Shown here in pieces: positions 52,951 through 60,415 of a DNA stretch of 64,000 nt. The notes beneath the pieces are model-generated. The model saw only the letters and a list, made by a program, of their open reading frames with translations. It did no database searches and was not told the DNA's origin. The stretch covers positions 1 through 64,000 of the forward strand of contig NZ_JBBWVE010000030.1 of assembly GCF_041903755.1 (NCBI RefSeq), written 5' to 3'. The DNA comes from Thiocapsa roseilacustris (GTDB lineage: Bacteria; Pseudomonadota; Gammaproteobacteria; Chromatiales; Chromatiaceae). Numbering within the stretch: the stretch's first letter is position 1; each line of letters opens with the position of its first letter. The position numbers and the translations under genes are program-made.

Positions 52951-53826
52951 TCAACCGACAGCGACGCGACGGAGACTCGGCTCCTCGTCGAGCTCGGGCC
53001 AGTCGTGCCAGATCGGCGTACAGACCGGCGGCAGGGCAGGCAAACGCCCCAGATCGATCCAGGGATTCTCAGGGCCATGGTAGTCGGAACCGGCAGAGGC
53101 AAGCATGCGCTGGTCGCGCGCAAGGCAACCGAAATCGGAGACCTCGTCCCGGCTGTGGCTCCCGGAGACCACCTCCAGCCCCACTCCGCCGCACTCGCGA
53201 AACTCGCCGAGCAGCTTCAGCAGGCGGGTGCGCGTGAGCTTGTAGCGCGCCGGATGCGCGATGACGGCCTGACCGCCCGCACCCGTAATCCATCGCGTCG
53301 CCTCTTCGAGCGTCGCCCACTCGCCGCTGACATGACCGGGCTTGCCGTTGACCAAATAACGGTTGAAGACATCCCGCAGGTCGAGCGCGTGGCCCTGCCC
53401 GACCAGAAAGCGGGCAAAATGGGTGCGTCCGATCAGACGACCGTTCGAGAATGCCTTCGCGCCGTCGTAGGCGCCCTCGATGCCCTTTTTGGCTAGACGG
53501 CGCCCGATCTCCTCGGCACGCCAGCCGCGATAGGCGAGGAGCCGAGTCAGGCCCGCCTGAAGCTCGACGTGGTCGCGATCGACATTGAGCCCGACCAGAT
53601 GGACGGTGCGGCCGCCCCAGGTGACCGAGATCTCCACCCCCGGGATAAACCGAAGGCCGAGCGCATCGGCCGCAGCTTTCGCCTCGGCCAAGCCCTCGGT
53701 GGTATCGTGATCGGTGAGGGCGATGACACGTACGCCGGCCGCGCACGCCCGCTGCATCAGCGCGTCGGGGGTGAGGGTGCCGTCGGAAGCTGTCGAATGA
53801 CTGTGAAGATCGGGGCTTTTTATCAT
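52951..53826 (-). CDS. rnm: PHP-domain phosphoesterase (RNase AM/YciV type)
   Basis: A 291-residue PHP protein. The metal-binding histidines and acidic residues are visible: DLHSHSTASDGTL, VIALTDHDTTEG, FIPGVEISVTW, AVIAHPARYKLTRTR and LASAGSDYHGPENPW. E. coli relatives hydrolyse 3',5'-nucleoside bisphosphates and act as a 5'-3' exonuclease on RNA ends (RNase AM). ATG 53826. First gene of the operon rnm-yciO-M50-trpS. Confidence 0.93.
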   Translation of the reverse strand: MIKSPDLHSHSTASDGTLTPDALMQRACAAGVRVIALTDHDTTEGLAEAKAAADALGLRFIPGVEISVTWGGRTVHLVGLNVDRDHVELQAGLTRLLAYRGWRAEEIGRRLAKKGIEGAYDGAKAFSNGRLIGRTHFARFLVGQGHALDLRDVFNRYLVNGKPGHVSGEWATLEEATRWITGAGGQAVIAHPARYKLTRTRLLKLLGEFRECGGVGLEVVSGSHSRDEVSDFGCLARDQRMLASAGSDYHGPENPWIDLGRLPALPPVCTPIWHDWPELDEEPSLRRVAVG

Positions 53827-54029
53827 CGCTCTAGTCTAACCGATCCCGCGGGTGCTTGCCTCGAGCCGACGAGAGGCCGCGCGCGAGACGGGGATGATCG
53901 TGCTTGCTATATTTCCAGGTAAGGCGGTCGGAGTCCGCTTGCAACGGACCGATGCCGCACTGCTCCAGGATGCAGGCCGGATCGGTCGATCCGACCTCGG
54001 TTTCTTCAAGTTGCCAGGATGATCAGCCC

Positions 54030-54776
54030 ATGCTCCCGAAGGTCGACCTCAGCGATATTGCGGACGAGCTCGTGCGACTCGGCGACGAGATCCAGCGCGT
54101 CTACGACGACTCGGAGCAAGCGGTCGAGCCCGCACCCCAGGTGTTGCTGAGCGGACTCGCGCAACTGCTCGACGCCGTTCGCGCCGGCGAGGCCGAGTCG
54201 CGCGGCGAGTCGGCACAGGTGTTGCGCACGGTCACCGGCGTGGAACCCGACGCCCTGCTCGAGCATGGGCTGGGCCTGCTGCGTCAGCTCCGCGAGGTCG
54301 CGAGCCGCCTGAACCTTGAGTCGCAGGCACAAGCCATCGCGATCCTCTCTGTCCCTTTCGCGTGCTGGATGCTGCGCCGGGGCTGCGAGCTGCAACACCC
54401 CGAGGAGGTGGTCAATGCTCTGGCCACCCTCGCAAACCACTTGAAACAACCTGATGAATTGGCCGAGCTCTATGGTCTGATGGGCGAGATTGCAGAGGGC
54501 ATCGGGGCGGACCGCATCCAAGGCATGGACCCGAGTGACCCGACCGATCCCTGGCTCGTGCTCCTGATCAATCGCGGGATCGTCGCTACGCGCAGCCATC
54601 AGCCCGCCCTGATGGAAGAGGCGTTCGACGCCATCGGAGAGCAACTGCCCGATCATGCCCCCTACTTCTTCCGCGAGGGTATGGGACAAATGGAGGCGCT
54701 CAACTACCCCGCGCACGTCCGCGAGGTGATGCAACGTTACTTCGACACATGGTGCAGCGGTCAGCGGCTACACTGA
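54030..54776 (+). CDS. Conserved hypothetical helical protein
   Basis: A 248-residue soluble, almost fully helical protein (VDLSDIADELVRLGDEIQRV, EVASRLNLESQAQAIAILS, HPEEVVNALATLANHLKQPD, PYFFREGMGQMEALNYPAHV). ATG 54030 follows AGGA ten bases upstream. No known domain. TPR-like helix pairing is possible. It converges on the sigma-54-activator-like gene, with two repeat elements in the gap. The stop codon reads TGAACCGTAC directly before element f. Confidence 0.75.
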   Translation: MLPKVDLSDIADELVRLGDEIQRVYDDSEQAVEPAPQVLLSGLAQLLDAVRAGEAESRGESAQVLRTVTGVEPDALLEHGLGLLRQLREVASRLNLESQAQAIAILSVPFACWMLRRGCELQHPEEVVNALATLANHLKQPDELAELYGLMGEIAEGIGADRIQGMDPSDPTDPWLVLLINRGIVATRSHQPALMEEAFDAIGEQLPDHAPYFFREGMGQMEALNYPAHVREVMQRYFDTWCSGQRLH

Positions 54777-54783
54777 ACCGTAC

Positions 54784-54867
54784 TGAACCGCGTCGGCGGT
54801 CCATGCATCCTTTCGAGCAACCTCTCGGCGTGGCGCATTCCAGCGCCGCCGGTCGAGACGCGGTTCA
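54784..54867. repeat. ~84-nt inverted-end element, copy f
   Basis: 84 nt from TGAACCGCG to CGCGGTTCA, seven bases after the stop codon of the helical protein gene. That stop is itself part of a partial element end (TGAACCGTAC). In tandem with copy g, 31 bp apart. Confidence 0.87.
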
Positions 54868-54898
54868 GGAATATCTATTTTCCTATTTTCCTATTTCC

Positions 54899-54985
54899 TA
54901 AACCGCGTCCAGTGCCGACTGTCGGGAACCGCTCCAACCTATCGCCACATCGCAACATCGCCGGACAACTCCGGGGCGCGGTTTA
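54899..54985. repeat. ~84-nt inverted-end element, copy g
   Basis: 87 nt from TAAACCGCG to CGCGGTTTA. The last three bases are the TAA stop codon (minus) of the sigma-54-activator-like gene. Confidence 0.85.
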
Positions 54986-55873
54986 GCTGATGAGGTGTTT
55001 TTGGAGCCGATACAACAGCGTATCCCGGGTCAACCCGAGCAGACGCGCGGCCCGACTCTTGTTCCCGCCGGCCAGCGAGAGGGCTTGGCGGATCAGCTCC
55101 GCCTCCAGGTCGTTGAGATCGATCCCGTGCGGCGGGAGCGAGAAACCGATGTCGGTCTCCGACTGCGGCGCCCCTCGCACCACCTCCCCGGGTAGGTTCT
55201 CGGGACCCACCTCGGTGCCGGGCAGGAGGATGACCAAACGCTCGCACAGGTTGGCAAGCTCGCGCAGATTGCCCGGCCAGGTGTAGCGGCGCAGCAGGCG
55301 CTCCGCACCGGACTTCAGCCGTGGCGGATCGAGACGATGTCGCGCCGCCGCCGTCGCGATGAAGTGTTGCGTCAGCGCCGGAATATCGAGCGCCCGTGCA
55401 CGCAACGGCGGCACCTCCAGCGGAACGACGCAGAGCCGCAGATACAGATCGCGCCGAAACGCCCCCTGCAGGACCAGCCGATCGAGGTCCAAGGCCGAGG
55501 CCGCGATGATCCTCAGCTTTGATCCGAAAGGAGACCCGTCGCGGGCGGCGTCTTGCTCGACGATGAGGTGCAGCAGGCGCGCCTGATCCGCCGCATTCAG
55601 ATCACCGACCTCATCCAGATAGAAGGTCCCCGGTGCGTCCTGCGCAAACGTCGATAAGCATCGATCGAGCGCGTCGGGCGGTGCCCCGGTGCAGGCGAGC
55701 ATGCCGAACCGGCCATCGCGACGGGCGCTGCTCGCATGGATCTCGCGCGCCAGGGTCTCTTTTCCGGTGCCGGGCTCGCCCAACAGGAGAACGCCCACAT
55801 CCGTCGCGGCAACCATCGCCAGGGCATTGCGGAGTCGATTAAAGTCGGGAGACCGGCCAATCAGAGTCGTCAT
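54983..55873 (-). CDS. Sigma-54-activator-like AAA+ protein without GAFTGA loop
   Basis: A 296-residue protein of bacterial enhancer-binding type without a receiver domain. Walker A GEPGTGKET, Walker B GTFYLDEVGDLNAADQARLL, sensor RRDLYLRLCVVPLEVPPLRA, WPGNLRELANLCERLVILLP and a C-terminal Fis-type helix-turn-helix GNKSRAARLLGLTRDTLLYR are all present. The stretch between Walker A and B that should hold GAFTGA (ELFGHexGAFTGA) is shortened by roughly 20 residues and the motif is absent, so contact with sigma-54 by the usual loop is not possible. It may regulate sigma-70 promoters like TyrR-type proteins. ATG 55873 begins at the domain. Confidence 0.9.
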   Translation of the reverse strand: MTTLIGRSPDFNRLRNALAMVAATDVGVLLLGEPGTGKETLAREIHASSARRDGRFGMLACTGAPPDALDRCLSTFAQDAPGTFYLDEVGDLNAADQARLLHLIVEQDAARDGSPFGSKLRIIAASALDLDRLVLQGAFRRDLYLRLCVVPLEVPPLRARALDIPALTQHFIATAAARHRLDPPRLKSGAERLLRRYTWPGNLRELANLCERLVILLPGTEVGPENLPGEVVRGAPQSETDIGFSLPPHGIDLNDLEAELIRQALSLAGGNKSRAARLLGLTRDTLLYRLQKHLIS

Positions 55874-55953
55874 GACACCCCATCCGAAATCGTTTGCTTT
55901 GTGCTCGTATAGGTTCGACTGCGCTCGCGGCGCCCTCTCGGGTACGTCCGGCT

Positions 55954-56631
55954 CTATCCGTTGACGATGAAGGTCAAGAGCCCAAGCAGGATCACGCCGA
56001 TACCGGCCATGGCCTGAAAGCGTCGATCCTGACCGAGCCGAAAGAGCTGTCCGGCAAAGAGGCCCCCCAGTACCAAGATCGGCAAGGTCCCCGCACCGAA
56101 CAGGGCCATGTAGAGCGCCCCGGCCAGAACACCGCCTTGCGCGGGCGTGCTCAGAAGCATGCTGTAGACCAGCCCGCAAGGCAACCACCCCCAGACTATG
56201 CCGAACAGGACGGAACGCGGCAGCGTGGTCACCGGCAAAAGGCGTCGGCCGAGCGGCTCGAGCCGCCGCCAAAGAGGCAGTCCGAGCCGTTCGATCCTCG
56301 CGAACCGGGGGAACCAACCCCCGATATAGAGCCCGATGCCGATCATGATGGCGGCGGCCAACCAGCGCACGCACTCGAACAGCCAGGCTGGTGCGCCCGA
56401 GCCGAGCAGCGCGGCCCCGAATGCACCCGAGACGGCCCCGGCCGCGGCATAGCTGGCGATCCGCCCCAGGTTGAAGGCCAGCACGAACAGACCGAGCCGT
56501 CCGCGATCATTGCGCGTCTGCGCCGGCAGCGAGTAGCTCAAGGCACCGCTGATCCCGCCGCACATGCCGATACAGTGCATGGCACTCAGCAGCCCGACGA
56601 CGAACGCGAGCGCGTAAGCGGAGCCCGTCAT
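55954..56631 (-). CDS. SafE/DsbD-like transmembrane protein (sulfite exporter TauE/SafE family)
   Basis: A 225-residue protein with six to seven helices. LSAMHCIGMCGGISGALSYS carries two cysteines in the MHCIGMCGG motif, and GIVWGWLPCGLVYSMLLSTP carries the conserved LPCG. This DsbD_2/SafE-like group (PF13386) is found with cytochrome oxidase assembly and metal homeostasis genes and may move electrons or copper; the substrate is unknown. It lies 80 bp upstream of the AAA+ regulator gene on the same strand. Confidence 0.88.
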   Translation of the reverse strand: MTGSAYALAFVVGLLSAMHCIGMCGGISGALSYSLPAQTRNDRGRLGLFVLAFNLGRIASYAAAGAVSGAFGAALLGSGAPAWLFECVRWLAAAIMIGIGLYIGGWFPRFARIERLGLPLWRRLEPLGRRLLPVTTLPRSVLFGIVWGWLPCGLVYSMLLSTPAQGGVLAGALYMALFGAGTLPILVLGGLFAGQLFRLGQDRRFQAMAGIGVILLGLLTFIVNG

Positions 56632-56781
56632 CCCGCGAAAAACCGTCCGACCCGATCATCCGTCATCCTGCCCGACTCCATCGCGACACGTCTCGCCGGG
56701 ATCGCATCCCGGCCCGAGACCAGGCTAATCGGAAGATTCCCCGCCCGCGATGACATCGATCAGGCACTCATCGCCTCGTAC

Positions 56782-56832
56782 TGGAGATTTCTAGCCGGAA
56801 CGCCTTATATTGTCGATTCAGTGTCGACTGAA
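56782..56832 (+). promoter_or_regulatory. Promoter with downstream operator-like palindrome (DUF3050 gene)
   Basis: TGGAGA (56782-56787) and TATATT (56806-56811), 18 bp apart, precede a perfect inverted repeat TTCAGT-GTCG-ACTGAA (56817-56832). The palindrome would cover the transcription start, typical of a repressor site. A further ACTGAA follows at 56835-56840. Confidence 0.5.
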
Positions 56833-56858
56833 ATACTGAAATAACGAGGACGGGACTC

Positions 56859-57638
56859 ATGGCATCACTGAACCTGGACCACATCCGGCCCCTGCAGGAA
56901 CAGCTCAACGCACATCCGATCTACGGCGCCATCGAGCGTATCGAGGACCTCCAGGTCTTCATGAGTCACCATATCTTCTCGGTCTGGGACTTCATGTCCT
57001 TGATCAAGTACCTGCAGGCCCGAATCGCACCCGTCACGGTGCCATGGATGCCGCATGGTGACGCGGGTGTGCGCTATTTCATCAACCAGCTTGTGCTCGA
57101 AGAGGAATCCGACAGCGTGCCGCTCCCCGGTGGCGGCATCGAGCACGCCAGCCATTTCGAGCTGTACTGTCGCGCCATGACCGAGATCGGCGCCGACGGC
57201 GAGATGCCGAGACGCTTCCTCGATCTGGTCGCCGAGCAGGGTGTCGACAAGGCACTTTACGCATCGATGGTCCCGCTGCCGTCGCGCTATTTCTCCGAGA
57301 CCACCTTCTGCTTCATCCGCGAAGACAAACCCCATCTGGTCGCGGCCGCACTGGCCCTCGGACGCGAGAAGCTGATTCCCGGCATGTTCAGGCAGTTCCT
57401 CGAGCAGATGCGGATCACCGAGGCGCAGGCGCCCATTTTCCATCATTACCTGAACCGGCATATCCACCTCGACGAGGACTTCCACGGCCCCCTGTCGATG
57501 AAACTGCTCGAGCAGCTCTGCGGCGATGACCCAAAACGGATCGACGAGGCCGAAACCGCGGCCGAGGAGGCGATCTGCGCACGCATCCGATTCTGGGACG
57601 GTGTGCTGGAGGCGATCCAGGCCGGCCGGGCGAGCTGA
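56859..57638 (+). CDS. DUF3050 protein (heme-oxygenase-like fold)
   Basis: A 259-residue soluble protein of DUF3050 (PF11251). Conserved histidines and acidic residues appear in FMSHHIFSVWDFMSLIKYLQ, LVLEEESDSVPLPGGGIEHA, SHFELYCRAMTEIGADG and FHHYLNRHIHLDEDFHGPLS. The last fits a metal-binding HxxxD/E pair, and the fold resembles heme oxygenase/CADD-type diiron enzymes; the reaction is unknown. ATG 56859 follows GAGGAC. It precedes the dsrC-like gene by about 110 bp. Confidence 0.88.
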   Translation: MASLNLDHIRPLQEQLNAHPIYGAIERIEDLQVFMSHHIFSVWDFMSLIKYLQARIAPVTVPWMPHGDAGVRYFINQLVLEEESDSVPLPGGGIEHASHFELYCRAMTEIGADGEMPRRFLDLVAEQGVDKALYASMVPLPSRYFSETTFCFIREDKPHLVAAALALGREKLIPGMFRQFLEQMRITEAQAPIFHHYLNRHIHLDEDFHGPLSMKLLEQLCGDDPKRIDEAETAAEEAICARIRFWDGVLEAIQAGRAS

Positions 57639-57746
57639 CGCGCGGACGGGCCGGCAAGTCACGAACGACTTGTATCGGCACGCCTCGCCACCACCATTGG
57701 CGTGAATCGTAAATCTTCGCTGGAACACAATCCTGGAGCCGTACCC

Positions 57747-58049
57747 ATGACCGAAGCACTGAGCGTCCCTCTCGACAACGAAGGCTTTCTCCTCAATCGC
57801 GATGACTGGAGCGAAGAGATCGCCATCGAGCTGGCCAAGTCGGATGAATTCGAGATGACCGAGCAGGTGATGGGATTCATCCGTGAGGCAAGGACCATGT
57901 ACGAGGCCGACGGCGTCGTCCCGCCGATCCGCATCTTCGCCAAGAAGCAGAAGGTCTCGACCAAAGACCTCTACGACATCTTCAGGAAGGGGCCGATGAA
58001 GCTGATCTGCAAGTGGGGTGGATTGCCGAAGCCGACCGGGTGCGTTTAA
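57747..58049 (+). CDS. DsrC/TusE family protein with both C-terminal cysteines
   Basis: A 100-residue DsrC-like protein: LDNEGFLLNRDDWSEEIAIE, LAKSDEFEMTEQVMGFIREA and KKQKVSTKDLYDIFRKGPMK. The C-terminal arm reads LICKWGGLPKPTGCV, with two cysteines ten residues apart; true DsrC has exactly this pair, which carries the trisulfide in sulfite reduction or oxidation, while TusE and RspA types lack one. It is not next to dsrAB, so it is either a second DsrC or the only one outside the main dsr operon. ATG 57747 follows GGAG. The TAA stop is the flank of a MITE. Confidence 0.93.
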   Translation: MTEALSVPLDNEGFLLNRDDWSEEIAIELAKSDEFEMTEQVMGFIREARTMYEADGVVPPIRIFAKKQKVSTKDLYDIFRKGPMKLICKWGGLPKPTGCV

Positions 58050-58190
58050 AGCAAGTTCCGGCAGTTTCCCCACCCGTAGACCCGTAGGTTGTGCTGACGA
58101 TAGGAAGCACAACTTGCGCCGACGGTTGGTTGTGCCTCGCACGGCTCGGCACAACCTACTACCTTGATAGAAGGATTTCCGGATTTCGCC
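58050..58190 (-). mobile_element. MITE-like palindromic element, copy 8
   Basis: 141 bp in reverse orientation, slightly longer and more diverged (left end AGCAAGTTCCGGCAG). Flanked by TAA repeats: 58047-58049, the stop codon of the dsrC-like gene, and 58191-58193. Internal hairpins are conserved. Confidence 0.83.
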
Positions 58191-58219
58191 TAAGCGCTCA
58201 TGGCAAGCCGAAGATCCCC

Positions 58220-59482
58220 TTAGGCATCATTCCCGCTCAAACGAAGATCAAATCGTTCCTGCAAGATCGCAAAGACGTTCGGCGAAACGAAGGCCGGCGC
58301 GTTCGGACCCAGGGTGATCCCCTTGACTCCGAGGCTCAGCAAGGTCAGCAGAACAGCGACCGCCTTCTGCTCGAACCAACTGATGACCAGGGTCAGCGGC
58401 AGCTCGTTGACGCTGCACTCGAATGCCTCGGCCAAGGCGGATGCGACCGCGATGGCGCCGTAGGCGTCGTTGCATTGGCCCATGTCCATTAGACGCGGGA
58501 AGCCGAGGTGCTCGCCGTATTCATGATCGCGGATCCGGTACTTGCCGCAGCCCAAGGTCAGAATGAACGAATCATCCGGTGTGCCCTGCGCATAGTCGCT
58601 GAAATAGTTGCGACCCGGATCCGCCCCGTCGCATCCGCCGATCACGAAGAACCGGCTGATCTGCCCCGCCTTCACCGCGTCGACGATCGTCTGTGCATGA
58701 TCCAAGAGCACCGTGCGATGAAAACCGACGGTCGACTCACCCGTCATCCGTTCCTCGCAGGGCTCGCAACGCATGGCCTCGGCGATCACCTCGGAATAAT
58801 CCCCGCCGAGCACCCGCTGGCCATCGGGAACCGCCGTCCCGCGGGTCGTGAAGAGCCGACCCTTGTAGCTCGCAGGCGGGATCAGAACACAGTTGGTCGT
58901 CGCCACCACCGGACCCGGGAAGGCCGCAAACTCGCGCTTCTGGTTCTGCCAAGCACCGCCGTAATGCCCGACCAGGTTCGGGTGGTTCTGAAAGAAGGGA
59001 TACATGTGCGCGGGCAGCATCTCGCCGTGCGTGTAGACCTTGATGTCGGTCCCTTCGACCTGCCCGAGCAGATCCCGCAGGTCCGCCAGATCATGACCGG
59101 TCACCAGGATGCCGCGGCCCGCTTGCGTCCCCTCCTTCACCTTGATCGGTGCCGGCTTGCCGAAGGCATCGATATGACCTTCATCGAGCATCTGCATGAC
59201 GCGCAGATTCATCCGTCCGCATTCCAGACAATATTCGAGCAGACTCTTCACGTCGAAATTAACGTTGGTCATGGTCGCAAAGAGCGCCTCCTCGATGAAG
59301 GCCGACACCCTCTCGTCGGACTTGCCCAAACGCCGCGCATGGTGGGCGTAAGCAGCCATCCCCTTCAGACCGTAGAGCAGCATCTCCTGCAGGGACTGGA
59401 CATCGGCGTCCTTGCCGCACATCCCGGGGGAGGTGACGCAGCCGGTCTTATGGTAGGTCTGTTCGCATTGGTTGCAGTGCAT
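58220..59482 (-). CDS. hcp: Hybrid-cluster protein / hydroxylamine reductase, short (class III-like) form
   Basis: A 420-residue Hcp. The N-terminal cysteines of the 4Fe-4S cluster are C-x2-C-x8-C-x6-C (HCNQCEQTYHKTGCVTSPGM, then CGK). Hybrid-cluster ligands are visible in THGEMLPAHMYPFF, VATTNCVLIP, LTLGCGKYRIRDHEY and MGQCNDAYGAI. At 420 residues it is ~130 shorter than E. coli Hcp, the missing part falling in the first helical domain, as in class III proteins. It probably detoxifies nitric oxide or reduces hydroxylamine. An FNR-type box lies upstream. No hcr reductase is adjacent. Confidence 0.95.
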   Translation of the reverse strand: MHCNQCEQTYHKTGCVTSPGMCGKDADVQSLQEMLLYGLKGMAAYAHHARRLGKSDERVSAFIEEALFATMTNVNFDVKSLLEYCLECGRMNLRVMQMLDEGHIDAFGKPAPIKVKEGTQAGRGILVTGHDLADLRDLLGQVEGTDIKVYTHGEMLPAHMYPFFQNHPNLVGHYGGAWQNQKREFAAFPGPVVATTNCVLIPPASYKGRLFTTRGTAVPDGQRVLGGDYSEVIAEAMRCEPCEERMTGESTVGFHRTVLLDHAQTIVDAVKAGQISRFFVIGGCDGADPGRNYFSDYAQGTPDDSFILTLGCGKYRIRDHEYGEHLGFPRLMDMGQCNDAYGAIAVASALAEAFECSVNELPLTLVISWFEQKAVAVLLTLLSLGVKGITLGPNAPAFVSPNVFAILQERFDLRLSGNDA

Positions 59483-59597
59483 GGGTGCCTCTGAATCGGA
59501 TCGGGATCAAGGTGCCCTTGTCGCTCCCCCGGATCGGTGTCGATCGTTGGGGTCGATGAAGGGGCGCCCAGTCTGGAGAGGGCACACCCCGGTATCC

Positions 59598-59611
59598 TTG
59601 ACTTAGATCAA
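59598..59611. promoter_or_regulatory. FNR/Dnr-type operator upstream of hcp
   Basis: TTGAC-TTAG-ATCAA matches the FNR consensus TTGAY-N4-ATCAA at every specified position. It is 116 bp upstream of the hcp start codon (minus strand), as in NO-induced hcp genes of other bacteria. The small plus-strand frame at 59617 lies on its other side. Confidence 0.75.
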
Positions 59612-59616
59612 AACGG

Positions 59617-59850
59617 GTGGACCCAAGGAGCCCCGGACACGGACTGGCACCCATCACGATCGCGTTGACGCTCGCGGGCGTCGATGCCGTGGGCAAGACA
59701 GCCAGCTTCAACATGGATCGACCGCTCTGGTTCAACGGCATGACCCAGGGATTCGGTCTGGCGAGCGTCCTGCTGCTGTTCTGGAAGCGCATCAACCCCG
59801 CCATCCTCATCCTGGCCTGCGGGGCGATCGGCTGGTTTGTGCTGCGCTGA
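59617..59850 (+). pseudogene. Possible C-terminal remnant of a membrane transporter
   Basis: A 77-codon frame whose second half is hydrophobic (GFGLASVLLLFWKRINPAIL, ILACGAIGWFVLR) and resembles the last two helices of chromate-transporter-like proteins, which end with ...NPAxLILxGGxxG. No complete gene is present and no good ribosome-binding site precedes the GTG start, so this is probably a truncated fragment rather than a functional gene. Confidence 0.35.
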
Positions 59851-59900
59851 GTGGATTTGCCGAAAATTCGATCCCGATCGCTTGTGCTGACGATCGGTGA

Positions 59901-59955
59901 CGTTGTCGTTGTCGTGTTCGTCCGGAATCCGATTACGACAACGACAACGACAACG
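59901..59955. repeat. GTTGTC-type hairpin repeat, copy 2
   Basis: CGTTGTCGTTGTCGTG and GACAACGACAACGACAACG flank TCCGGAATCCGATTACGA, forming a stem of about 14-18 bp. The core TCCGATTACGACA is shared, on the opposite strand, with the copy at 50111-50152. Confidence 0.75.
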
Positions 59956-60175
59956 AGTAGAGCCCTCGACCACTTGTTCGCTCGTGACACCCGCTCTGCG
60001 GTGTCACGCATGCCCGTGGCGCTCTGCGCCAGGTGCCACGATGGCCGGGGTTACGAGCAAGGCCGGCTGAGGTCATGGAAAATCATCGATTGATGGCTTT
60101 GCTCTACTCCCCGTCGCGGCCATCGAGGCGCACAATCGCCATGCATGTCAGGCACACACTCAAGGAGCAAGGAGC

Positions 60176-60412
60176 ATGAGCAGCAGTCAATCCCGCCTGG
60201 ACGGTACCGCGCGCGACGTGATCGTCGTTCGCCTCGATTCCCGAGGCCAGCTTCATCATCCCGTGTGCGTCGGCACCGCATCAACCTACGCCGCTGCCCG
60301 CCTGCTGGTGCGAGAGGCCGGCTATCCGGTCGCACCCGCCGAAGTCGGCGATTGCGGGAGCGTAGCCAACCCCGACGGCATGGATGCGTTCGGGGTCGCG
60401 GTCCCGGACTGA
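60176..60412 (+). CDS. Small hypothetical protein
   Basis: A 78-residue soluble protein with an excellent ribosome-binding site (AAGGAGC, five bases before ATG 60176), which marks it as real. Sequence: DVIVVRLDSRGQLHHPVCVG, AARLLVREAGYPVAPAEVGD, CGSVANPDGMDAFGVAVPD. Two cysteines, no membrane segment. No family recognised. It ends three bases before the hsdR stop, so the two are convergent. Confidence 0.75.
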   Translation: MSSSQSRLDGTARDVIVVRLDSRGQLHHPVCVGTASTYAAARLLVREAGYPVAPAEVGDCGSVANPDGMDAFGVAVPD

Positions 60413-60415
60413 TCC

